Assembly (NCBI GenBank): GCA_934045075.1
Contig: OW203727.1
Coordinates: forward strand, 10,568,175 to 10,632,174
Source of the DNA: Yponomeuta sedellus
Lineage: Eukaryota; Arthropoda; Insecta; Lepidoptera; Yponomeutidae
Length of the DNA: 64,000 bases
Direction: 5' to 3'
Below are positions 1 to 12,489 of this stretch, in pieces. Each line of letters opens with the position of its first letter. Position 1 is the first letter of the stretch. Made by a program: the position numbers and the translations under genes. The notes under the pieces are model-generated. The model worked only from the letters and a program-made list of their open reading frames with translations. It was not told the DNA's origin and made no database searches.

Positions 1-115
1 ATTGAACACGTGTTTTACCGTTTTTCTGAGGTTAAACCTTAAGGGAGTGAACGGGGTTGCAAAAACAAGTCCACGCGGACGGAGTCGCGGGCATAAGCTA
101 GTTATTAATAATCCA
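1..115 (-). repeat. Dispersed repeat family G (partial copy)
   Basis: Carries CGCGGACGGAGTCGCGGGC, the reverse complement of the start of the longer copy at 15597-15960, and continues with the matching AACGGGGTTGCAAAA part. Confidence 0.7.
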
Positions 116-354
116 GGTTCCCTTAGCGTGTAGTTTTCATTTCCTCATCCTATTTCGCAACAGTTCTGGTATCTGACGAAGAATATCTCTGGGTAAATTC
201 TTTATATTTAGTCAGAGATAAAATCCGGCAGATGGGCCTATAATATTTAAAGTAAATAGTACAAAAAGCCTCAGTAGATACTGTTGGCTTCAGCCCCATG
301 GATGCTTCAAAAGACCGGGTCCCTATGAGCCCGTGAATCTTAAGTCGTACCACG

Positions 355-389
355 ATAATAATAATAATATAATAATATAATAATAATAA
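355..389. repeat. AAT trinucleotide microsatellite
   Basis: A run of ATA/AAT units with two short interruptions. Confidence 0.9.
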
Positions 390-1000
390 GTTCTACACAA
401 TTATGGTTACCAGTCAAGGACTTCATAAACATGTAAATACACTCAAACTGCGGTCATTTAAACAAATCAATTACGACGCCTCTCCGTAGGAATCTAACCT
501 ATGTGATGTGTTTTTAGCCAAGCATTTTAATCGCTTGTACAACAATTTTAAATTATGAACGTTGTCTGAAGTACAGTTAAAAATCCTTTTTTCCTCAGGA
601 AAACAGCGGGATTTTCCGGAGGAAAACTGAATTATTATAGACAAAGGATGTTAGCGAAAAATAAAAAACTGAAAATGTTTAGTTTAAAGTCTGGCTAAGC
701 ATAAAAGCCCAGTCTGTCACAGACACATGCCGCCTGCCCGCGAGAACGTCGCCACATGTTGCTTGTCCAGCGAATTTGCATTTCAAAGCACGATCAAACT
801 CTGTATTACAGCGGTCGGAAGGCTCAAGCCACGGACCGTATTAGGCGCCTTTGGCTGCTTTGAAATACAGGTGTACTGTGTATTCTGTGAACCCACCCAA
901 CCGGCAGGCTAGGCCGCATTAATTAATTAAAGAGCAACACGAAATTTGGCGAACATGCTACTCAAAACACATGGTACCATCCACACGTCACGATCACATG
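390..1000. other. No gene or repeat recognised
   Basis: AT-rich single-copy-looking sequence. Short frames here show no domain. Confidence 0.5.
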
Positions 1001-1002
1001 TC

Positions 1003-1150
1003 GATATCGACCCTTGTATGTCCCCACTACTGGAGCACGGGTCCGCATCACAGGAAGGTTAAGCCATACTCCACCACGGGGGCCAAGTCTGGGTTGGTGG
1101 AGGATCGTGAGACAGTGGCGGACCTTACTTTCAGAAGTTATCAAGCCGCT
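1003..1150 (+). repeat. Dispersed repeat family E (5' part)
   Basis: Shares the block TCCACCACGGGGGCCAAGTC and the following GGTTGGTGGAGGATCGTGAG with the fuller copy at 27700-28060. It stops at TATCAAGCCGC. Confidence 0.8.
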
Positions 1151-1237
1151 GTCTGTCTGTCCGTCCGACCGACCTTTAAATAGCTCTATCTTTGGGTTCG
1201 TAAAGATAGCCAGTTGAATTTTTCACAAAATAATAAT

Positions 1238-1266
1238 TGATTATTTATTTATTTATTTATTTATTA
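1238..1266. repeat. TTTA tetranucleotide run
   Basis: Seven units of TTTA, a common tail of interspersed repeats. Confidence 0.85.
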
Positions 1267-1499
1267 TTAGTTACTCCAACAGTATTTTCACATTTCATTT
1301 AAAAACTACTTATTCTAAGGTACAATTCCGTGTGAAACACCTTTACAGGAGTATACAACTTTATACGGATTAACTAACTTTATAAGCCAACTGTTTGTTA
1401 TATTGACCAACGGACTGCTGTTAACTCTAGGTCAACACACAGTCTACGAGAAACAGATGGTGAGAAGAGTAGTTATTAAACGTCGTCGTACGTCGTACG

Positions 1500-1580
1500 T
1501 CGTCGGTCCCGGGCGGGAAACGAACCCACGACCTCAGTCATCGTAATCGAAAATGTTACCGACACCGCTCTCGAACAAAG
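1500..1580 (-). repeat. tRNA-like SINE head fragment
   Basis: The minus strand reads GGTCGTGGGTTCGTTTCCCG, a polymerase III B-box-like stretch, with an A-box-like region at the suitable distance. The copy is diverged. Confidence 0.45.
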
Positions 1581-2559
1581 GGGCAGTCAAACATTGATAG
1601 CATTGAAAACAATAGTTAGGTTAAGAAGTATAGAAAGAATTTGTGAATTAGTTCTTCATCGATTTTATAAACAACTAGACCACAGCAGGTATTGTTCCAG
1701 ACACAAATTTCCCAAGCGATGCATCAACAAAGGGTCAACAAGAGCTTATCAAATTTTTACTAGTAGCCTGACGGCTGAGTGCGCAGCGAGACTTACTCTG
1801 TTAAATCAGAACACACAAGTCAAAACAGTAGTAAAAGTAAAACACGACCCAAAACACGAGTGGAATGGTGCACTGTTAAAACTTCGGGATAGAAATTCCG
1901 ACGGCATCCTATCTTTGACTGCCAAAGTTGTTCAGGCTGGCCATAAATCTGGCTAAGCATATAGAAGCAGCGGCGGACAGCCAACGGGGTGAGAACCGCT
2001 GCGTTGGCAGCGCGCCACCGCACCCTCGCGGTCGAATTATCATGATACACCCCGCACTGTATCACGTACTCGGCTCATTCTGGACTCTAATGTTTCAACT
2101 ATGAACCATTTTTGGCGAAGAACCGATCCGGAATATCAACTTTGACTTAATGGCAGCGCAACGTAGATACAAAAACTAATCAGAGGAAAACGAAGCACTA
2201 ATATCTACTTTATTGGTAGGACGCAGTGAAAAGGTAATTGAAGATTATCAAGCACTGAAATCAACTTAGCGACGAAGAAATTCGATCTTTTCGATCTACA
2301 ATAAGCGCAAATGAACCACCTGTTGCTAGGAATGTTTATTTTCCGCTCAAAAAACCTGACACACCTCAGTTCACACGGATATTGGCCCAACATTTTGAAC
2401 TACAATAAGAGGAGAACAAAAGAGCTTACGAATTTTATTCAGACGTATCCTTCCTGCGGTTATTTCCTTGCTTTCCGGTGGTCCTTTCCAATTTCCCGAC
2501 CGTCAGCCGGCTCATTGGTTTTCGCGAACACGCCATATGCGAGTCCACCTTGAAGCCAC

Positions 2560-2775
2560 GAAGCCTGTCAAGAGCTGGCGAGTGTTCTATTAGCCAAGTA
2601 ATTAATCGCATGCCCAGCGAAGTTCGCGTCCGCTGTCGCCGCGTCACATTGCATCAGTGCGTCCGGTGTGCTGGAAAATTGGACGCGCGGCCTGCGGCGA
2701 GTGGACCGCGAAATGCGCGCCCGCCCGCGCGCTGTCTTGCCGTGTGGGGCGGACTCGAGTGTGACTACGTTTAAA
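2560..2775. promoter_or_regulatory. CpG-rich patch, possible promoter or 5' exon
   Basis: About 210 bp rich in GC and CpG (for example GGACGCGCGGCCTGCGGCG) in an AT-rich region. Frames are open on both strands because stop codons are rare in GC-rich DNA. No domain is recognisable, so I do not call a gene. Confidence 0.3.
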
Positions 2776-2779
2776 TTGA

Positions 2780-5700
2780 TCAGTGTACTTCGGCCACATA
2801 GAAACAACCCAAAAGTCTTTAGACTCGATTAGAACTCTTTATTGTAGACACCAGAAAATAAAAATAGTGAATGATGCGAAAATATTTTAATTGTTCCTAA
2901 AATATTTAACACTGACACTGACACGTCGTTTATTATAGTGTAGAAAACATGAACCGTTTAAGGACAGGTAATTATTTAGGAAATTCTAATATAATTTCTG
3001 TTAAGTACATTCGATTTTGATAAAGCATTTCATATGGCATTTTCTTTAATATATGTATTTTTTATATCTAATCTATCATTTACATATGGCACACTCTCTT
3101 CATTATAGTCCTCAACTCTGTTTACATCTGTAGCAAAAGTAAGGTACGTATCTACGAAAATATACTAAAAAGCGAAATATACCAAACAATTTAATGCTGC
3201 CAAAAGAAGAAGTATGTACGAAATCTACTACCAAAATACCAAACTGCCTCCAGTGTCCATACTTGTGAAGGCTTTTGCAATGCTCTACGCTAGCCGCAAT
3301 GAGCTGTGCAGATGTTGCTGACGATAAAATGCAGGTGTTATCACTGAATTAAAAGAAATCTGGTGAGGTTTTTAGTATATTTGTGTTGGAGTAAATGGGA
3401 AACAAAGATGTAGATATGGTTCATTAATTCGCAAAGTGAAAATGTAGTCAGCTTTAACCCCTCTCTAAATTATGATTATTACACCAGACATTCATGTTTC
3501 GAGTACCGTGAATGTACGATATCGTATTCGCTTGCAGCGACATTATTCGCCTTGATTAATAGTGATAGAGGCAAGCTTCGAGCCCACGTATAATTTATAT
3601 ACTATTGTCGCACGGAGTAATAAGAATGAAATGGAAAGACAACTCTTTGTCGTTTTGTTATTCATATTACATTACCGTATCTTCCTTATCCAGACGTTTT
3701 AAGCGTTGATTATTCAGCGCTATCGGGGCATACCATCTGGACTTGCGCGGACCACTGCTTTAACTTTTAACGGCGACAATATAAGGTCTTCTTTCGTTTA
3801 AAGGTTCCTAAAGAATACGGTTATAGTGAGAGACGTTATTTTGTCACAATGGCGGGCGCCGCCCACGGTCGGAGGCAGCGCAAAGTCTTCAGTGATGCAG
3901 TGCTTTAGGGATCGCATAAATTACGGTGCGGGACATTCACTAGAAACACACCGCATGCGGGGTCTTAAAAGGCACTTTTATAGAGGCCCGCTTTCCTGAA
4001 ACAGCTATGTAACGTCGTGAATTAACGATTCGGCCATAACAGGCCCTTTATAACTCATAATAAACGTGAGACGTTAACCCGATAAGCAGTTAGCGTAACG
4101 CGTAGTACTGTTACAAGTACTTGGAACAATAGCCATAATGCGGATTGAAGAACCGCAGCGGGCGCGTGAGAAGATCTCGGACTGACACCGCGCCACAGAC
4201 CGCAAGAGTAATTCAATACACGATGCGCACTGACATTGGGCTTTGAAACCTGCAATATCGTTTTACAACCGCAATGGATTCTAACAATGAGCACAAATAA
4301 AGAAAACCATTCGCCCTGCGAGCGCTAAACGAAATGGCGACCGTAAAGGACCGCATTAACGGTTCAGCCAGAATGTAGAATTCTTTAATAGACAGTCTCT
4401 TAATGGAGAGACAAGTTCTAAAACGTTCAAAGAAGAAAATGGCTTTCGTTGAAATTTATTTGCGTATGAAAACAATGCGTTTTTAAGACATCCAATAGCA
4501 TATGTCGTGGTTTACTTTTGGTAGGAATTGTAAAGACAAACGATTATTTACAAAAACTCATAAGCCGCCTCTTCGAAAAATGTAAATAGACATAGGCAAC
4601 GTTAAGTGTTTGAGGCAACCACGAGTACTGTCTTATACAAACTAGCAGCAGTAACTATTGTATCATAAATCAACATAGCAGCTCAATGAGCAATCGAATA
4701 TTCATGTATGTAACGAGAAGCAGTTATTAACTCTACATCGAAAGCCTCTTTGCTGAGAACTTAATTATGTAAATTCTAAAGCTACGACGATGCTTGCGTC
4801 GATTTACAGCTTACTAGATTTCTCACACTGTTTTTTTCTTCAAACTATCGTTATCGGCGAACAAAGCCGAGAAAATGAATAGTTGTTTTATCGTTTCAAA
4901 AGTTTTTGATGTGGATTTAAATCCAGCAAGAACTCGACAAAGCCCGCAGATACCGTTGTACCTACTTAAACATGCACCTTCAAGGGAAGGGTTGGCACAA
5001 GATTAGAGCACCCAAGGTATTTATCTCACCACAAGCCCCCTTGCGAAGTTCTCGCGCAAAACGCATTTCCCTTCCCTAGCTGTCCGTATCTACTTCCCTA
5101 ACTTCCACTGCTTCTCCCCAACGGCATGCGATAAGGTTTGAACCATTTAGAGGAGCAATGAATGCGAAAATGACTTGAAAGAAAAGGGATCGCAAATTGT
5201 CGGTGGGTTAAGTAGCGAGGTAGAGCCTCTTGGAGATTGCTTAGATGAAATAATTCACCCAGGGGTAACGTGCACAAAACAAATTTCGGGTAGAATGGTC
5301 AAGAGAACAATGAAAGATCAAAGGGATGTTTTCACGACGTTCGGATAAGGGGCGCCCTCCGTATGGTATAAAGATGCTAATGTAATTGAAGACAAAACTT
5401 ACGGAGGGTTGCGATCCTGCTATGATAATTATTAGCATTCTAATGTTAGACAGCACCGAATTGTCGAACGACAACGCGGTAATAATCGGTGCAATTTGCA
5501 TGGTTATTGCGTTATTATTCAGGCATAATTATGACTGTCCCATAATTGAATAGTAAACTATACAAAACAAACAAATTAATTGGTTGGGATGTTCGAGCAA
5601 TTATCATGGCACACAACGATGGAATGCAGTGGAAAGTGTGATACGTCTGATACGTTGCTTCGCAAGATGTCTGTAACATTTTATCGTGTTTTGATAAACC

Positions 5701-8295
5701 AGTAGATCGGGTTCCTGGCCGGTGGCAGTGCCTAGCTAGTATTGTTTGCTATGCAATAAATAGCCATATGAACCACAGCAAGACTAGACGTTGAAAAGGG
5801 GCACAATTTACCGCTTGTTTGTTCTGGACCAAGGCGGTTATTTATTGGACGGGAATTTAACGAATCGGTTAAACTTGATCGCGAATTAATGGCGGCAAAC
5901 AGATCCTGGCAAAGGCGTCGTTTGCATATTTCACTACCAATTGGATAAAAGGAAAACTTGAATGAAATTACTTTTATTAATTCCAAATATGACCGGACTG
6001 TATTTAATACTGTAGACCATATGTCCCATTGGTTAACGAGGCCCTACAAATACAGATAGGACTTTAAGAAAATCTAAAGAAAAATCACAGACCGCGACTG
6101 AAAATGCAAGCCAGACGAGAAGGATGACGAAACGAAGGACCATGTTCAGACGCCGACCACAAGTCGAGTAATAAATCTACTGACAAAATTCACGGGATCC
6201 GCATCCAATTGATGTATTTTATTTTATAACATAAAACCTTTCTACAGCACCAACAGTATTTACATCACGTGATTTAGCTCATCATGCAGCGCCATCTATT
6301 TTACAGAATAATAACTAATATGCCTGGAACAGCTACTGTATCAGTACCGTTCGCATTGTTCATATACCCTGGATCTAAAGGTGCCAATCAAACATGACAA
6401 AGAGCATTTACTTCTGTCGGCAAAAAAGTCAGAAACTCAATTATAATAAGCCGCGCCGCGTCCATTGAGGCGCAGTATTGAAATGCTCCAATTTGCATAG
6501 TTATTATAAACATGAGATGGACGATTTACATACCGAAAGCTGCGGGACGTATAATGGGGGTCGGCCGTCGCTGACAGCTAAAGCGAAGGATCAATGACCA
6601 TTGTAATTAGATCTGCCTAGGCTCAGGATATGTTGTTTTTGAGGTCAGAAGCTGGGATCTTTCAAATGAATCTTGGGATTGCTTAAGCCTTGAAATATCC
6701 GACCGCAAATAGACGTCAAGGCGTGGAAACCTGACCGCCTAGCCAGGGGCTGAGGTAAAGTTTTATAATAAAATATGATGAATAATCTTTATTTTAGTCT
6801 TACAGCAAGAGACCTTCGTAGCTACAAATAGATTAGATTAGATCTCTTAATTGTACCCACAAGAGAAAAACAGTAACACATTAAAAGAATATTGATCACT
6901 TCTGAAAACTTTCTGATATCCAATTAATATCATACCGATTGATAGAAACAATGACTTGTATCAAGCCAGTCAGACTTGAACTCTATTACCAGGTACATAG
7001 TAAAAAATTTAAAGGTTTCTTAGCTGTAGACTAATACTACAATAGCCAAAATAATTTTGCCGCTGTGTGTAGCACGAAAACGCCACGTATATTTTTTATA
7101 GAAAAAAAGCTCGTGTCATAAGAATTGTAAATTACAAGATGCATTACAACACTCTCATGTTTTTAAGTGCGGAGGCGTATAAAGTTGGAATAATAAGCGC
7201 GACTGAGTCAGGGACAGGGTGGAAAATACAGAAGCCTTTCTTTCACTCGTCCTAGGACGAGGTGATATAACTTTCCAATGTTCACCAATTCAACCAAAAT
7301 GTTTATAAGCGCTACACATAATTACCTTTCCGGATTCACTTACACGATTTCTTATCGTAAAAGTACGACCAGCTTTTGCTCTGATTTGCAAAACTTTAAT
7401 CATGGTGAGCTCAATCAGGGTTAAGTAAGTAAACTAAGTGAGTCCGGAATAAAGTAGTAAAACGTCGCGTCGTATGCACTGACAACCAAGTTTGTACCAA
7501 GTGAACTAGATTATCTGGGCCGTTTTTTTTATAAAACTTCAATTCACAATTTATTATGACAACTCAACGTACATTACGCATTTCTTATCTCGTAATTAAT
7601 CATCATCACAGGCCTTTGCGTCCGTTTTGGACAATTTAAGCAGTCTCTATAAGTTTGTACAATTCGAGATCGGCAGGCACTACTGCATGGCATGTTTTGT
7701 CAAATATATAAGAGAAGAGCCCGGAATTGGGTCGGTAAGAATTAGGTATCTCCTGGCTCTCTTGTCCGCCAGTGCCAATATTATACTTTGTCGTAGGTCT
7801 TGCTGCCCTCTCAAACATACTTTTACTAAGTAAGGAGCTTGGCGGCACACAAAGACGAATATTGGCTTTTGGTATATGTATGAAAAAAAATCTAAGTATA
7901 TTTCGTCGCATAACCTCGAGTGATTCTTTTAAGGTCTCTTTAGTTTATGTACTCGGCAAGTGGTTGTATTATACAGTATCGCTAGACTGGCGTGGTGAAC
8001 GATTACAAAGATAATTGTGTTAATTGACCGAAAATTAAAAATGTTTATGGTAATATTCTAATCAAGTGGGCAGTGGCGTGTCGAATATAACCACTTTTCT
8101 CGAATCGTATGGTGATGTAGAGATTGTTTGAAATTCTCTGTCTCAACGAAAATGTTGTAAGAATAGCATGTGTTATTGCTAGTCTTTTTCATGGTGCACA
8201 GTGCCGTTTACTATCGGTTTGCTATCCCAATGTGGTGGTGAAATAAGTTGATGGTGTTTATCTTAAACCATGTTACCATAATTTAAATCCAGAAC
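2780..8295. other. 5.5 kb without recognised genes or repeats
   Basis: No frame shows a protein family and no member of the repeat families seen elsewhere is evident. It may be intronic or intergenic and could hold conserved non-coding elements, but I cannot show that. Confidence 0.5.
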
Positions 8296-8299
8296 AAAC

Positions 8300-8445
8300 A
8301 TAGGTACATACATACATAACCTCACGCCTGTATCCCAGAGGGGTAGGCAGAGACCAGGGACTGCCATTTGCCATAATCCTGACAGATCACCTGCACTTCA
8401 TCAACGTTCATAAGTCGTTGCATGCACGCACGCAACGACTTTTCA
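8300..8445 (-). repeat. Microsatellite-tailed short repeat (family D)
   Basis: Contains CCTGTATCCCAGAGGGGTAG and GCAGAGACCAGGGACTGCCA next to a short TACA run at its end. The same arrangement is seen forward at 20963-21296 with a far longer tract. Confidence 0.8.
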
Positions 8446-8554
8446 TCCAGTCCAGAACAATAAAATTAAGACGCTGTGCTGGTAATAACGCTAGGAGAAT
8501 CAAATTTCAGATTATTTATTTTTATCTGTATTGAAGCGATGTTTTAAGGATGGT

Positions 8555-8620
8555 GTCAAGTGGCAAGCCCTGGTCTCTGAGTACCCCTCCGTGATACAAG
8601 GGTGAGTATATGCATGTAAG
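8555..8620 (+). repeat. Short repeat family D, fragment
   Basis: GTGGCAAGCCCTGGTCTCTG with a diverged GATACAAGGGTGAG end. Confidence 0.6.
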
Positions 8621-9374
8621 CATTAAACATTTTAGTGGCGTAATAAATAACATAACATGGGTAAATAAGCCATTACAGTTAACAGTGGACCCCGATTTAG
8701 TTCTCATATTTAGCACCGAGATTGTCATTATTAAAAGTAACTATATAACATAAGTTTTTATTAAGTATTAAAATACATCGACTATAATACTTAAAATGAA
8801 AGTAAAATAAAATATAAATTAAAAATGATAAAGATAATGTGAAGGAAAATAGTTTTGAATCTAAACCTCGTCCACACAAAGAAGGCTTACCGCCGATTCT
8901 TGAATTGATAACATCACAAAGAGAATCAGTAAATGTCTGACTTCGAATTTTTCAATAAAGAACAATGTAGATTTTTTTTATGTTTTTACTTCGTATAATT
9001 CTCAACTCAGAATCCGACGATTAAGCTCTCAAACGTAAATCGTAACGTTCGACTCATACTCGACACGATTAGTGCAAAACAACGCAGGCGGGCACCTGAC
9101 AAGCCGCTGGCCCAATCTTCCACAAATCCGCACTGAGTCGACATTCCGACTGTACAGTGCAGGATCGATAGGGATTAGGCCTCCGTGCTTGTGTATAAGC
9201 GCACAGTATGTACACTGACACATTCCGATACGAAACTTTATGTTTTGCCTATACATAAGCAGGCGCGGATCACCTTCATAATTTAAGATCTTTCAACGAC
9301 ACATCTACTATGCGTGCACGCACGCTACTAAGTAGAGCTACAGGCTAATTTGCATTGAAAATGTAAATATTAAT

Positions 9375-9455
9375 ATAACCTGTATCTCAGGTGGGGGTAG
9401 GTAGAGACCAGGGACTGCCACTTGCTACGATCCTGACAGATCACCTTCGCGTAAT
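9375..9455 (-). repeat. Short repeat family D, fragment
   Basis: Contains GTAGAGACCAGGGACTGCCA followed by GATCCTGACAGATCACCTTC, as in the other copies. Confidence 0.75.
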
Positions 9456-9648
9456 GTAAGCATCTTGTAATTAGAGGGGTGATTCGGTTACAGAGGTGCA
9501 TACAAATGACAGACATTTACATGGCTAAGTAGTTTATTATTTTTAGACGATGTAGCGAAAACAACAGCCTTTTACGTGGTGTGGGCTCAGCCTTGGCGTC
9601 TGTCTCTTTCAATGGTGCAAAAAGATGAAACCTAAGATCCTACAGAAA

Positions 9649-9696
9649 TTTCGCCTGTTAGTTGTGTTTCACATGAAACACAACTAACAGGCGAAA
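9649..9696. repeat. Perfect 23-bp hairpin
   Basis: Arms 9649-9671 and 9674-9696 are exact reverse complements with a 2-base loop. A second 10-bp inverted repeat, GATCCGCTTT/AAAGCGGATC, follows at 9715-9724 and 9741-9750. Confidence 0.9.
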
Positions 9697-10119
9697 AAGC
9701 TGCTGTTTGGACAAGATCCGCTTTACAGTACGGTTATTGCAAAGCGGATCATGGCACTGTACCCAGTGAAAGTCTGCGCCTCGATTATGTAACTATTTAC
9801 GTATACATCTGTGTACGGAGGGAAATGTTTACTTATTTCCATCGTATAGATATGAGGCGTAATATATATCACATATACTGATACGGATAACCGTTAGGTA
9901 AGAGTTATATTGAGGCACATAATTGAGTACAATGTTTAACATTTTGTTCATACAATGAATAAAAATAATTGTTTTGATTATTGTATTTGATTAAAGTTAT
10001 TTCGTTTTAGCACACAGAGATATACGTGGTAAGTTACATAATCAAGGCACTGAGGTGCTTTGAAGCAGCGTATTTACTGTTCGTCTTTAGGCCGGACCGG
10101 CCTGAATAAACAATGTGAC

Positions 10120-10350
10120 GAGACTGCGCGGCCCTTTTAACGAATCGTCCCTTTGCGCGCGCCCTTATTATTTTATTTCTTTCCGCCGCGTCCGCTGCGA
10201 TGTGTGAGTGATTGTCATTTATGATTCAGTTCACTTGCCGTGTTCAGGGATCGTGTTGGAAATAATAACACTTGTAGTGTTTGAAGTTGACGAGGTTAAG
10301 GAAAGTTTGCCCGATTATTTCAAGTGACGCCGCTCTGGATCTTACCTGAA
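10120..10350. promoter_or_regulatory. CpG-rich patch, possible promoter or exon edge
   Basis: Contains GCGCGGCCCTTTT, CGCGCGCCC and CCGCCGCGTCCGCTGCG, then an initiator-like TTCAGTTC near 10223. On the minus strand CATTTCAGGTAAGA near 10345 could be a splice signal. No protein is recognisable. Confidence 0.25.
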
Positions 10351-10494
10351 ATGGAAAAACGAAAACATTATTAAAACTGCCAGGGTGAAGTGTTATTATA
10401 TAAAACGTTATTTGTGAAAATATTTTAATTATTATTTAGAACCGTTATATGTTTCCAGAACGGTGGATTTTCAACGTTTTACAAAACGTGAAAC

Positions 10495-10615
10495 GGGCGT
10501 GCGTGCAATCGTGCATGCAACGACTAATAAACGGATGAAGGTGATCTGTCAGGATCGTGGCAAGTGGCAACCTCCGGTCTATGCCAACCCCTCTGGGATA
10601 CAGGCGTGAGCTTAT
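10495..10615 (+). repeat. Short repeat family D
   Basis: GCGTGCGTGCAATCGTGCAT, GGTGATCTGTCAGGATCGTG and CTCTGGGATACAGGCGTGAG match the copy at 20963. Confidence 0.8.
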
Positions 10616-11031
10616 GCTATGTTATGCTCCACAAAACTGGATTTCTGGGCAGCATGATTGGAAAGCAAAGTAACTGTGGTGTGGATGGTGCATCCACAAA
10701 AAGCCAACAAAATGTCAGATGAGACGGTCAAACTTCAGCTCGAAGACAGATTTTTCTATCTCTAATATAAGGTCTTCTTTGTTGTATTCTCGCTGATCCC
10801 TAAAAATATTCCTTTTACGTCTCCATTTACAAAATATCGCGTGTGCCCGGGGGAATATATTCAAATGCGTCGCACGAGAGATATGCTAACAGCAACATTA
10901 TCTTCATCTCGCGTTCAAATCTCCAAAATAAGGTCGAGCCAGTGAATTGTCGATGAATTTTTACGAAAGTATTTGGGAAAGAACCCTTAGCCTATAATGC
11001 ACTCCGAATCACGAAGATAAAGAACAAGTAA

Positions 11032-11200
11032 AGCCAGATTTCACGGTCTTAGTGCGCTCGGTCCGAGTGCGCCATCTGAGTAAACTAATGCTTCTGATTG
11101 GCTATTTTGGTGTTGTCACGAAAAACCGTCCAATCAGAAGCATTAGTTTACTCGGATAGCGCACTCGGTCCGAGCGTACTCAGACCGTGAAAACCTGGCC
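11032..11200. mobile_element. MITE with TAA target duplication (PIF/Harbinger-like)
   Basis: Long terminal inverted repeats of about 65 bp, beginning GCCAGATTTCACGGTCT at the left and the complement GGCCAGGTTTTCACGGTCTG at the right. TAA occurs directly outside both ends (11029-11031 and 11201-11203), as for PIF/Harbinger-type elements. There is no coding capacity. The arms contain an inner palindrome around CTCGGTCCGAG. Confidence 0.7.
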
Positions 11201-11283
11201 TAAGTCTAACAAACAACTTGATCAAATGACTTTGACTTAGTATGGTATCGTAATTCGAGTTTTGTTTCCAGGGTACGCGGGTT

Positions 11284-11493
11284 GCGCTAATGCCTCGGTC
11301 ACACCGAATGGACGTGGGGAGGGAGCGGAAAAGACGCCTAACCTTTGCAATTCTTTCATAAAAAAAAATATTTAAGGGATAGGATGAAGAGCCCACGTAG
11401 AAAAGACAGGGCGAGGACGTGAATTCTATACAACACATCGTCTTTTCCGCGCCCTTGCCCTACGCCCGTTCTGTGTGGGCGTGGCCTTAGCGC
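11284..11493. mobile_element. MITE with imperfect 45-bp terminal inverted repeats
   Basis: The left end GCGCTAATGCCTCGGTCACA pairs with the right end GTGTGGGCGTGGCCTTAGCG. Inner parts pair through GCGGAAAAGACG and CGTCTTTTCCGC. The superfamily is not assigned. Confidence 0.65.
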
Positions 11494-11667
11494 CGAACTT
11501 TAATTTGGTCAAATTAACAATTAATGAAAAAAAGTGGCTTCTACGTGCTCAGCACAAATTCATCCCAACTGAGTGGATATTTGTTAAATATATACCGGGC
11601 ATTACATTATATTGATAATTTTCTGTTTGAAATTCGTCTTATACTACAAGGACGTAAACGCCAAATG

Positions 11668-11801
11668 ACGTCACACATACGGCTTAATAATACTAACACC
11701 CTTGCCGACTTTTTAAAAATCATTGGATTAAGGAAAGGAAAAGGAATTATATTCATGATATTAGGCAACGGTACCTCCTCATTCCACCGTATGTGTGACG
11801 T
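11668..11801. repeat. Short element bounded by 15-bp inverted repeats
   Basis: ACGTCACACATACGG at 11668-11682 pairs with its exact complement at 11787-11801. A 106-codon frame spans the region but looks accidental. Confidence 0.55.
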
Positions 11802-12404
11802 AATCACACAATTTTTATTTTATCTAAAATTAAGCAATAATTAAATTTCTAAATATTTTTTTCGTAATCAGGCAAATAGCAAAATTAAGGAACGGTATTT
11901 TTCAGTTTTACGCGTTGTAAAATATGAAATGTTGTCAAGTGACTCATCAGAACATAGAGCACGCTGAAAACGTAAATGCCAATACAGTGAGTCAGAAACG
12001 CTAAGGCCCCGTTTTCGGCGGAAATACCAGCGGTTAACAGCTAGGCAGCCTCGGGACAACGGGAACAATGCATGCCCGTTGTTACGTTCGGGTCAACAAA
12101 AAGTAACACAACAGTGGGGACATTTTTTTGCGACAACTCCCGCTAAATTAAACAGTGGCGCGTTTTCTGTTTGTTTTTTACGCGAGACCCGGTGCTGCCA
12201 GCATCGCAGTCCTTTTGTCCTCCTTTGGGCAGTGTCTAACTAACTGCATGCTTGAATTAGCTGTAAATACAGGGCGCGCTAAAGACGTTCAACGTGGTGG
12301 CCCGAGAACGGAGGTTCTTGCATCAGGTAACCTTTCTAGGTATTCTGCGGGGACTCCGGTGAGATGAAAACTAAAATATTAGTTGCAGATGTCTGGTCCC
12401 AAAG

Positions 12405-12481
12405 AAAGATATCGTAACGTCGTCGAGACGTCGAGGTAAAATAGCAATAAATTACTACGCGATTAAGCCCCGAAAATATTC
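12405..12481 (+). repeat. Right end of the TIR element seen at 25652-25904
   Basis: Shares GTCGAGGTAAAATAGCAATA and GATTAAGCCCCGAAAATATTC. TA follows the end at 12482-12483. Confidence 0.75.
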
Positions 12482-12489
12482 TAATAATT

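Noticed and set aside
1594..1956. 120-codon plus-strand frame
   Set aside because: No domain, no codon or splice evidence; consistent with a chance frame.
11524..11844. 106-codon frame
   Set aside because: AT-rich, spans a short inverted-repeat element and shows no domain.
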